Of a stretch of DNA of 64,000 bases, positions 54,433 through 64,000 are shown one piece after another. A model generated the notes under the pieces. The model saw only the letters and a list, made by a program, of their open reading frames with translations. It did no database searches and had not been told where the DNA came from. The stretch comes from Eupeodes corollae (lineage: Eukaryota > Arthropoda > Insecta > Diptera > Syrphidae): positions 102,388,863-102,452,862 of the forward strand of contig NC_079149.1 of assembly GCF_945859685.1 (NCBI RefSeq). Reading direction: 5' to 3'. Each line of letters opens with the position of its first letter. The first letter of the stretch is position 1. A program made the translations under genes and the position numbers.

Positions 54433-57419
54433 AAAACTTACTTACTTACTCAAGGTGGCGCTACAGTCCAGGCGGACCTGGGTCTCGACCAACATGCGTC
54501 TCCAACCAGCTCGGTCCCTAGTTAGCTGTCTCTAGCTTCGCACGCCAAGTTTGTTGGGGTCTTCACACCCCTGAGTCGCGGTCTTCCTCTACTTCGCCGT
54601 ACCTCGGGATTGGATTCGAAGACCTTCCGGGTTGGAGCGTTGATATCCATTCGCTCTACATGACCTAGCCATCTAAGCGATGGGACTTTAATTCTGCTAA
54701 CCAGGTCAGTGTCGCTGTACAGCCCGTACAGTTTGTCGTTATATCATCTCCTCCATTCTCCATCTATGTGTACGGGACCAAAAATCATCCGAAGAATTTT
54801 TCTCTCGAAGCATCCTTAGACGCTCTCATCTTTCTTTAACAGGGTTCAGGCCTCATCACTCAGCAAGAAGCTGCGATTTGCAAGAGTTATTCTCCGTTTT
54901 ATTTCAGCGCTGGTGTCGTTGTCTGTGTTTACAGCGGTGCCTGATAGACAAAGTCCTTAACTACCTCAAAATTAAAGCTGTGCATGATGACATTTTGTCC
55001 AACACGTCGTTGTTCAGTGCCCTTTTTTGATAACAGCATATACTTGGTCTTGCCCTCATTGACCACTAAACCCATCTTCTTCGCTTCCGTCACAATGCTT
55101 AAAAACGCTCCACTGACATCACTCTTTAATCTTCCAATTATGTCAATATCATCTGCGTATCCGAGTAGTTGGATGGATCTTTGGAAGATTGTGCCTCTAG
55201 TGTTGATGGTTGAGTTTTTTACAATTCTTTCCAGAACGATGTTGAAGAAGTCGCATGACAGTGCCTCGGCTTGTCTAAAACCTTTTTTGACATCAAATGC
55301 ATCGGTAAAATCTTTTCCGACCTTGATAGAGCAGCGTGCATTCTCCATCGTCATTCTGCACAAACCGATAAGTTTGACAGGGATGCCAAAATTAGACATT
55401 GCTCTGTAGACCTCTTCCCTATGGATGCTGTCATACGCGGCTCTAAAATCGATAAAGAGATGGTGGGTATCGACTTGAAGCTCCTAGGTTTTTTCCAAGA
55501 TCTGCTATAGTGTGTAGTAGTGGGCTTTCCTGGTCTGAAGCCACACTGATTAGGACCTATCAGGTTGTTGACGAACGGCTTCAGATGTTCACATAATACG
55601 GCAGAGAAGATCTTATACGCAATGTTAAGGAGACTGATGCCTCTGTAGTTGGCGCAGTTTAGAGGGTCTCCTTTCTTATGTATCGGGCACACTATGCTGA
55701 GATTCCACTCATCGGGCATGCTTTCTTCCGACCATATTTTGTAGACGAGTTTGTGCATACTCCCTACCAAATAGTTCGTTTTAAATAGTTCGGCAGCGAT
55801 AACTGCACTCTAGCAGCTTTGTTTGACTTAAGTTTAGATATAGCTATCTTCACTTCGTCAAGGTCGTCTAGGCGGAATTATTGATCTGCGTCGCCTAGGT
55901 TGAGTTGTTCTATCTCCCTTACAGCGGAGTTCGGTTCGTCATCACCGTTACATAATTTGGAGAAGTGGTCTTTCTATATTCTCAACATAGACTGCGGTTC
56001 TACTACAATGTTCCCCTGATCGTCCTTACAGGCTTCGGTTCGTGGCTTGTACCCTTTGGAGGTTTTTTTTAACTTTTTGGTAAAATGTACGAACCTCATT
56101 CCTGTTGTGACATCCGTCTATCTCCTCGATCGTAAGAAGCCGGTGTTCTTCTCTCTTCTTCTGCTCGTAGAGCTCAGGAGCAGCTCTGGTTCTTCTTTGC
56201 AGGTTTCGTATGCCTGTTGTTTCGCTTTGGTGGCCGTGTGAAACCGAGCACTTAAGAGGTGGCATCTCTGATGGCTCAAGGCAATGTTGCCACTGGTTTT
56301 CAATGCTTAATGCAGGCAGCCTCCTGCAATCTAATAACTTTACGAGGTTATTAGAGACTCGATCAGAAAAGGACATGGCAATCTCTTGCGATTGTAGCCG
56401 TCTAATGTCGAAACTTCTCGGGATATACATAGGCGTATCTTGGCTACAACGAGGTAGTGGTCCGAGTCAATGTTGGCCCCTCGAAATGTTCGGACATCCT
56501 GTATACTTGTAAAGAGTCGTGCGTCGTCGATCGCAATGTTGTCAATCTGGTTGCAAGTTGATCGATCAGGAGATTTTCATGTCCCCTTGTGGATATTGAG
56601 ATGTGTAAACTGCGTACTAGCTACCAGAACGTCTCGCCCCACAGCGAAATCAATCAGCCTAAATCCGTTGTCGGAGGTGGTGTCGGGCAGGCTGTATCTC
56701 CCGATTGTGCCACCAAAGATGTCTCCTCCGGCACGGCACTCCCAGGCACTGCTCATATGTCTTGTCCAAGAGCTTGAAGAATATGTCTTTGGTGTCTTCA
56801 TCTTTCTCCCCTGTTGGGGCATGCGTGCATATTAGGCTTTTCTTGGCGAATTTAGCCTTGATGCGGATTGTCGTGATCCGCTCGCTCACACTGTTGAAAC
56901 TCAAGACTTTTTGCCTGAGCCTAGTTCCAACAACAAATCCACACCCAAATAGACGCTGTCTTTGTTCTCGGTAGCAGTCGCCGTAGTAGATATCGCAGTC
57001 TTTTAGTTTGCGTTTGCCCGGTCCATCCCATCGCACTTCTTGGATGGCTGTAATATCTGCCTTGCAGCAGGTTAGGGCTTCCTCTAATTGTTCGGTGGTC
57101 TGTTAAGGGACCTAACATTTCACGTACATATCCGAAGTTCGTTGTTGTTATTTCGTTTGCGTGTGTTGTCAACAGTGAATCTGTCCGTATCCGAGGCTTG
57201 TTGGTGCTTCGCAACATAGGTATTATTGTATGTGGCCAAGAAGTCACCCCGACGGACGGCACAACGGTGTTCACTTAGTAGTTCAACCTTACCGGAACTG
57301 TAGACGCCACCATTGATTCCATCTCGAGAATTTGTCCGCTGCCGTCTGGATAAGGAGAGGTGCCTTAGTAGAAACACCTCCCCCCCCCCCTCTCTCGTTT
57401 GCTGCTCCCAACAACTTTC
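54433..57419 (-). mobile_element. LINE copy L5, several deletions
   Basis: Minus-strand copy of about 3.0 kb with tail TTACTTACTTACTCAAGG at the left. From right to left it has a leader frame (57425-57120) that runs in phase into the first endonuclease motif and stops where TWNVR has become T-stop-NVR (57120), scrambled endonuclease (57036-56577), linker (56430-56026), RT fingers (55770-55351) and palm with GFRQAEALSCDFFN and LLGYADDIDIIGRLK (55399-54929). The C-terminal region is damaged by a deletion near 54860. Compared with L4 it lacks about 120 bp at 57263 (joint GGCACAAC|GGTGTTCAC). It shows that the leader frame and the endonuclease probably belong to one long ORF. Confidence 0.88.
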
Positions 57420-57465
57420 AAACAAAAAACAATACTAAAACTTGGTAAAAATTTACTTTCGGATT
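57420..57465 (-). repeat. R1 copy D, right part
   Basis: Resumes R1 after the LINE: AACAAAAAACAATACTAAAA, CTTGGTAAAAATTTACTTTC. The rest of the copy is missing. Confidence 0.75.
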
Positions 57466-57469
57466 TCAA

Positions 57470-59500
57470 TTAAGGTCTTAAAACTCAGCGGAAACCGAAC
57501 CATTATTTTGATAATACATTTTTACGATTTGGAAACGTTTTTCCGGAGTTTATTCATTATGAAACGGTAAACACATTACCAAACTGACCATAAATGAAGT
57601 GATAGCTGTCAAAAAGGACAACTCCGAAAAAAGTATTGCCAGCTTTAAGAAACAATCGTTACTGTTCCACAAACATTTTGTTTTTATTATATGAATATTT
57701 TAATCCAAAGTTTAACTTTCATTCTGTAGTAACGTTAATTCATTAAAATTTTATTAAAACAAAATGTTAAGGCTTTCCTACTAACAATTAAATTTCGATT
57801 CAATTTTAAAAAGTTAGAGGGTCTGTTTATCGATTGAATTATTGTTCATTCCTTTTTTTGATTTTGATAAGTTAGACAAACTTTTGCATGTGCTTCGCCT
57901 TTCAAAAATATAATTCAAGTCTTTATATTCAAATCAACTGTTGATTATCACGCAGTTTATCACTTTTTTATAGCCCTGATGTACATGAATATTGATTTTC
58001 TAGCAGGTTGGATTGGAATTTAGGCCCAGTCACTCATGAAACAATATTGATTGCACAATTTAAATCCCTGCGGGAAATAGCAAAAGCTACGATGACAATT
58101 TGATCGTTGCCATCACCTTCATTGTCTCGTCGCGCCGTTCACGTCAGTTGTTGTCGCTCGTTCTCGTGCTGGAAATAGCAATGGCGATGGCGCATCATCA
58201 TCACTCGAATCGTTTGATTTTCCTTGACTTTTCTCCATGAAGTCTGCCATCTATCTATGTACAGTACATCCATAGCATGAATAGGCAATTTTGTGATTTT
58301 GCATTGCGCCTTTACGACCAAACAAATGACTTTTACGTGAATATTTTCTATATCCTCTCCATGTTGAATTCGATTTGTCAAATTTATTTCATCTTCTTAC
58401 CATCATCCCCCCTCCTCATCCACCATTCATTGGGATTCTCTGTTATAACATCAAATTGAAAGTATTAATTCGTTTAGATGAAAAATATTTGAACTGCGAC
58501 ATGAACAACAATACTGTTCCGTTCGTGAGTTCAGGTTCACGATGTAAACTTCCCATAAATGTGGTGGGTTGAGTTGATGTCGTTATACCGTTGTTCGTGT
58601 TGTCCTTGACTCAAATCAAACAAAGGAAACACCAAAAAAAAAGATGATGCTTCTCGGAAGTTTAAGTCACGTTCTTGAAAAAAGAAATTGAATTAATGCA
58701 TTTACGGGTGGGATAACAATAAGTTGTCGTTTAGTCTCGTTTTTTTTTTATCAAAGGAAAAAAATAAAAGCGTGCGCCATTTTTTTTCTTTTAATTCATG
58801 ATCATTATCCTTGATTTCTAATTTATTCAATTAAAATTAACATTCGTGCGTGAAGGTGACGGATAACAATAATGACAGCTTTAAAATTACACACACACAA
58901 ATTGAGTACAAAAAAATTAAGGCATGATTTGTCAGACACCAATGATTGTGATTTTTTTTGTAATTTGCTAATTAAATAAGTGAAGATAAATGAATTTGAA
59001 TAAATAATAGTGAATATTTAATTTTGTGGAAGTAAAGAATTCAATTCATTATGTTGATTTTAAAAAAGATTTATTTAAGAAAAAATGTTTAAATAGAGTT
59101 CCAAAGTTTGTAAAGAGGAGTTGTCATACGTTCAATATAAATAACTTATTGTCGAAACTTCTATTTTACCTTTTTACTTGTACTAGACAGCGACCGCTTC
59201 ATTATTTCAACCTTGTCATCTTAATTTTTGAACAAATACAATGTAAATTTATTTTATAAATCTTGTAGGTAGTTTTAATAAAAATCTTAAATGTTAATAA
59301 ACCCCTCACAACAAAAACTTAAACGCATCCAAATGTATATCCATATGAAAAGGAATCCAAAGCTTTCTGCTTCACTCACTCTGCATGCGAAAATATTGAA
59401 CGAAAAGCTGGTCTTGAAAAGTTCCTACATTCGTACCATTACTACAGGATTATGTTTGGTGTAAACGTAGTATTAAGTTACGTTGAAGTCCAATAACATT
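57470..59500. other. No gene recognised
   Basis: AT-rich DNA with (T)n near 58740, (AC)n near 58888 and a moderately GC-rich patch at 58120-58260. No coding sequence is supported on either strand. Confidence 0.5.
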
Positions 59501-59519
59501 AAAGCATCTTGCACCTGAT

Positions 59520-59770
59520 CTACGAACTGCGAACTGTGGATGTTAGCATATTTTGACTTTTCTTTCACATGAGCTTTATTTCTATTTGCAGACAGCGACG
59601 AATTGTCAATTTATAATAACAAGAAAAAAAACAAGATTGATATAATTTTGAGTTTAAGTTGAGTCCGAACAATTTATTCGTTGAAGTATGGATGGTATGT
59701 GGAACGCGAATAGAGTTTGACAGTTCGTAGCAATCACACTGCAATTCGTTACTACCAATTTTGTTTACAA
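59520..59770. repeat. MITE3-like fragment
   Basis: Shares TTTGACTTTTCTTTCACATG and GGAACGCGAATAGAGTTTGA, CAGTTCGTAGCAATC with the MITE3 copy at 44425-44893. Termini are unclear. Confidence 0.6.
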
Positions 59771-60140
59771 AATTGTCTTGTTTTAGAAAACAAAATGCAA
59801 ATTTTACTATCCTAACATAAATGTTAATTATTTTCTTATAATTTTGTAGTATAGTTTGACGAGACCAAGTGTGAGAAGACCATTACACTTGGTCTCCACT
59901 TCAACGATGGCAACTACGCCTTACTTTATAAAACTGTAGCCAACGTCATTGTAAAAATAAAATAACCGCAGCCAACTTCAGGCTAAAAAACGAAGATGAA
60001 TTCATTCGAATTCTAGAAGCCAACCGGCATTGACGCCATATTTTTTTGTAAGATATTTTCCTGAGAAAAAAAAAACTAAATTATAAAAAACCCAGTTTAA
60101 TAAACGTGTTAAGCAACTAAACTTCTTTTGTTTTTATATA

Positions 60141-61447
60141 AACGGTGATTTTTTAAGAGCTTGATAATTTTTTTTTTTTTTTAAAACGCATAAAATTTGC
60201 AAAATCTCATCGATTCTTTATTTGAAACGTTAGATTGGTCCATTACATTTACTTTTTGAAGATAATTTCATTTAAATGTTGACCGCGGCTGCGTCTTAGG
60301 TGGTCCATTCGGAAAGTCCAATTTTGGGTAACTTTTTCGAGCATTTCGGCCGGAATTGCCCGAATTTCTTCGGAAATGTTGTCTTCCAAAGCTGGAATAG
60401 TTGCTGGCTTATTTGTGTAGACTTTAGACTTGACGTAGCCCCACAAAAAATAGTCTTAAGGCGTCAAATCGCATGATTTTGGTGGCCAACTTACCGGTCC
60501 ATTCCTTGAGATGAATTGTTCTCCGAAGTTTTCCCTCAAAATGGCCATAGAATCGCGAGCTGTGTGGCATGTAGCGCCATCTTGTTGAAACCACATGTCA
60601 ACCAAGTTCAGTTCTTCCATTTTTGGCAAGAAAAAGTTTGTTAGCATTGAACGATAGCGATCGCCATTCACCGTAACGTTGCGTCCAACAACATCTTTGA
60701 AAAAATACGGTCCAATGATTCCACCAGCGTACAAACCACACCAAACAGTGCGTTTTTCGGGATGCATGGGCAGTTGTTGAACGGCTTCTGGTTGCTCTTC
60801 ACTCCAAATGCGGCAATTTTGCTTATTTACGTAGCCATTCAACCAGAAATGAGCCTCATCGCTGAACAAAATTTGTCGATAAAAAAGCGGATTTTCTGCC
60901 AACTTTTCTAGGGCCCATTCACTGAAAATTCGACGTTGTGGCAGATCGTTCGGCTTCAGTTCTTGCACGAGCTGTATTTTATACGGTTTTACACCAAGAT
61001 CTTTGCGTAAAATCTTCCATGTGGTCGAATAACACAAACCCAATTGCTGCGAACGGCGACGAATCGACATTTCACGGTCTTCAGCAACACTCTCAGAAAC
61101 AGACGCAATATTCTCTTCTGTACGCACTGTACGCATTCGTGTGGTTGGTTTAATGTCCAATAAAGTAAACTGAGTGCGAAACTTGGTCACAATCGCATTA
61201 ATTGTTTGCTCACTTGGTCGATTATGTAGACCATAAATCGGACGTAAAGCGCGAAACACATTTCGAACCGAACACTGATTTTGGTAATAAAATTCAATGA
61301 TTTGCAAGCGTTGCTCGTTAGTAAGTCTATTTATGATGAAATGTCAAAGCATACTGAGCATCTTTCTCTTTGACACCATGTCTGAAATCCCGCGTGATCT
61401 GTCAAATACTAATGCATGAAAATCCTAACCTCAAAAAAATCACCCTT
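60141..61447 (-). mobile_element. DD41D transposon copy 3, intact ends
   Basis: About 1.31 kb. The left terminus AACGGTGATTTTTTAAGAGC is preceded by TA (60139-60140). The right terminus on the reverse strand is AAGGGTGATTTTTTTGAGGT, with TA at 61448-61449. Both ends are complete, unlike copy 2, but the ORF is dead. Confidence 0.9.
60249..61334 (-). pseudogene. DD41D transposase copy 3, start lost and one nonsense codon
   Basis: Closely matches the 354-residue ORF at 5053-6117 and retains the 7 residues missing there (total 361 codons). Two lesions are visible. The start codon position (61332-61334) reads ATA instead of ATG. A single T-to-A change gives TAA at 60456-60458 in place of the Leu codon immediately before the third catalytic Asp, so CDLTP is followed by a stop. 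The rest of the catalytic domain continues in frame to the normal stop at 60249-60251. Recent inactivation is likely because few other differences exist. Confidence 0.9.
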
Positions 61448-61549
61448 TATTATAATTTAAATGTTTTTTTTGTTTGAAATTGACTTTTTGAAATGTGTAA
61501 AATCACATTTGTTCGCCCATTCGTTGTTCGCTCTCATGAACAAGGCCCT

Positions 61550-61740
61550 TAAAGAACTATTCACATGATAGCGCCTCGAATCAACGAAAATTCGTCCATT
61601 ATGACATTTCTTTCATATGAATTGTTTTTATTCGTTATAACATTTACAATGAAATTTTAAGGTTAAGACGCATGTGGAACGCCAATTGTATTTGACAGTT
61701 CGTTAAAATCGAATTGCAATTCCCTTTTTGTTTACAATTT
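61550..61740. repeat. MITE3-like fragment
   Basis: Begins AAAGAACTATTCACATGATA, includes ATTCGTCCATTATGACATTT and ATGTGGAACGCCAATTGTAT, TTGACAGTTCGTT. An inverted phrase (CCCATTCGTTGTTCGCTCTC) just left of it at 61515 resembles the opposite MITE3 end. Confidence 0.65.
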
Positions 61741-62208
61741 TCCAAATTTCAATTCTTCAATTTTTCTGAATTTAGTGAGGCTCGTTCAGATTTAGTACTT
61801 TGATGTGTTATATGATGTTCCACAAAAATCTAGACAAATTGCAATGATTTTATTTCAAGGATTTGATGTTGCAAACAAATTAAAAATGTGGGCTTTGTTA
61901 CGGTTTTATTGTTAACTTGAAATATAATCGTATGTTTAAAAAAACAAAACTTCCTGTGATGAGCTGGCTTTAAATTTAAAAGAAATTTCTGGAAGAAATG
62001 CTTTACGACGTGAACGAACTGTTTTTTTAAGGAAATTTTCATAATTTGGATCTATTTTAAATTTGCAAAAGTTACTAAACATAGAAAGATAGAAATGTCC
62101 ACACAATTTGACATTCTCAACTGTCAAGCAATAAACAACAACAAGAGAAACAAAAGGAAAACCTAAAATAGCTTTCACATAAAGTGATTGTCATGTATGA
62201 TAATTGGC

Positions 62209-62491
62209 CAGTTTATATTTTTATGATGTCAGAGATTTCCCTTTTCTTAGAAACAAAAACAACATTTCTCTAACAAATTTATATCTTTTGATGTCAGAAA
62301 TGTAAGAAAACTGAATTTATATAATTTAATTTCTTAAGAATTCCATATCGCACGATGCAAAATGGGAGAGAATAAATGCCAAGCTAATTTGATGGCTAGG
62401 TGAGAAAAAATGAATAGTAAATTGGGTCTCATTTTTCTGCTCTGTCATTCCGCCTGAGAAAATTCTCAGAAATCCTAGAAATATAAACTAG
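62209..62491. repeat. MITE-like element, uninterrupted copy of 31008-31793 family
   Basis: Left end CAGTTTATATTTTTATGATG; right end on the reverse strand CTAGTTTATATTTCTAGGAT. Internal blocks align with the copy at 31008-31793 after removing its insertion. Confidence 0.7.
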
Positions 62492-62494
62492 TCA

Positions 62495-64000
62495 AATCAT
62501 CTTAAAAGAGGCAATTTTGCTTTTTTTCTTATAGTCATTTATCAGAAATTACGTTATCCCTGGCCCCAGTTAACTTAAAAGTTATTCCTTTGTGTCTGAA
62601 AAATAACCTTGAATTAACTAAAAGCAAAGCAATCGTTAAAATCTAAAATGAAGGTTTGCACTAAAACTTGGCCAGGACATCTTTATGATTTCAAACTCGT
62701 CAGTTTATTGGTAGGTCATATGAGTTTAAGAAGTCTCATTAAGAAACATAATACAAATTGGTGCAAAGTTATAGCTGCCATTTTACTTTTCACTGTCCGA
62801 TTGCTTTTTCCAATTACTTTTTAACACTTTTAAAACTATCTTGCACACAGGCCTGGCCACAAACATTTATTTAACACTTAAACCAGAACCAGATACGAGC
62901 GCTACGGTAGATTGTAGAACTACACATATGTATGGATATGAAAACCAAAACTAAACCTCTACATCAACTTTTATGGTTGTTCTCTCTTTTTGTTTGCTAT
63001 TAAGAAAATTCGTAAAACGAACAGTTTATCCTTTTATGTATTTAATTATTTAAAACGATGCGATCTGTTTGGTTAAGGTGCTTTTGCGAAATAACTCAGA
63101 GCTTTGCCAAGTAGGCCATTATACGAGTTTGTATTTCTCTTAAGGCAGTATACCTACTATGTACCAACTTTTATGTATAGATACGTATGTATAGTAGCAT
63201 GTGGTGTGCACTTAAATTTATTTGTGTCCATATTTCAGAGTCATGATGCTGATGAAAGTCACCTCGAGGGCATTATTAACTCTCCATCTTAACAGAATGA
63301 CAGGTGCCAACAGACTTCCGATATTCTAGTCTTCCTCGTCGTCCTTGTTCTTGGTTGTGGCCCATAATATAGGCACTATACTATACACACTAATTCTCAA
63401 ATTGATTACTGCAACAACAGAATCTAGGGCTTGGAAATCATGTATATGTAATACAGAACCTCTGAGAGAAGACAAAAAAAAACAATTTATTACATTACGT
63501 GGCATGAGAAAGATTCCTTTTGCTATTTGAATGCCAAGTAACGTAGACGTATAGACCGAGAACCATAACTAACCAACATCATGGGGAGTGTCATTGAGTT
63601 GGCATTGCGGCATAGCCGCATAGCTCATCATGAATGAGTAGGCAAAGTTCCGCATTTACTAAACTTAATAGCTTCCAATTGAAATAGTAAATTATTCTTT
63701 ACTTTGTTATGGTTTTAAGAGGAATTGTGTGTTTCTAAAGAGTTTGTTGGTAGTCTTAAGTGATGACTGATGACGAAGGGTAACGCATGGGATAGAAACA
63801 TTTTAGGTCAAAAGATGACTAATTCTGAGCATGATTGTTTTAAATATAAAAGAGTGTTTGCGTCATTTTAAAGAGTTTTCATTTAAGTCTTTACCAATTG
63901 CAATGCAACCATTTCCAATAATTCAACTCAATAAAGATCAGTGGTCATTTTTACTTTTTAGAATTGGTATTGCGGTAAAAAATAGAACGCGACAGTCAAA
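62495..64000. other. No gene recognised
   Basis: AT-rich DNA to the window end. A good acceptor-like TTTATTTGTGTCCATATTTCAG lies at 63217-63238, followed by an 18-codon frame to TAA (SHDADESHLEGIINSPS). Without a donor, partner exon or family match it cannot be called. Confidence 0.45.

Noticed and set aside
63239..63292. Possible terminal exon after a strong acceptor at 63238
   Set aside because: The 17-residue product matches nothing I know. Joined in phase to the dipeptidase exon, the frame does not resemble the expected dipeptidase continuation.

Overview
This window looks like AT-rich nuclear DNA of an insect, most probably a fly. The evidence is canonical GT-AG splice sites (one candidate intron is only 59 bp), a membrane-dipeptidase exon pair of metazoan type, mariner, hAT and IS630-Tc1-mariner (ITm) DD41D transposons, non-LTR elements ending in (AAGT)n, and tRNA-derived SINEs. 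Nothing in it is bacterial. The species cannot be fixed from the sequence alone.

Only one host gene is secure. Two exons (42538-42799 and 43384-43459, + strand) encode the middle of a renal/membrane dipeptidase (peptidase M19), joined by a phase-1 intron. The flanking exons were not found, so much of the window is probably intron or intergenic space around this gene. A second candidate is a small spliced minus-strand ORF at 30295-30760; it is unrecognised.

Almost everything else is mobile DNA at several ages. (1) ITm transposons of the D-D-41-D type: one family in three copies (1-739; 4954-6230; 60141-61447), a second with a full-length ORF and both terminal repeats (51323-52525), and three older relics (7575-8105; 15212-17686, split by a LINE; 47275-47430). 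(2) A non-LTR (LINE) family with APE endonuclease and YADD reverse transcriptase, present as five 5'-truncated or internally deleted minus-strand copies (9479-10247, 15623-17249, 25915-28735, 38024-41225, 54433-57419), plus an older plus-strand relative (12585-13555). (3) A tRNA-derived SINE (about 4524-4826, 20484-20774, 33024-33294, and a decayed copy near 1975-2180) whose 3' end matches the LINE 3' end. (4) A very AT-rich interspersed repeat, here called R1 (921-1803, 4434-7308, 8241-10500, 53945-57465 and fragments near 47.5 and 48.2 kb), with terminal inverted repeats and an internal array of about 173 bp units. (5) A hAT element with near-perfect 8 bp target duplication (32543-34532), sitting next to a PIF/Harbinger-like relic and itself carrying a SINE. 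(6) A deleted mariner (35259-36108). (7) A Ty3/gypsy pol remnant (21169-22447). (8) At least five short inverted-repeat (MITE-like) families.

A tandem satellite at about 49215-50800 alternates 138 and 150 bp half-units to give a 288 bp dimeric period. Nesting gives a relative chronology: R1 copies were hit by a SINE, a DD41D element and two LINEs; a DD41D relic was hit by a LINE; a hAT was hit by a SINE; one MITE was hit by another. The best candidate for a functional partnership is the LINE-SINE pair sharing a 3' tail. The elements most likely to have moved recently are the DD41D elements at 51323-52525 and 4954-6230.
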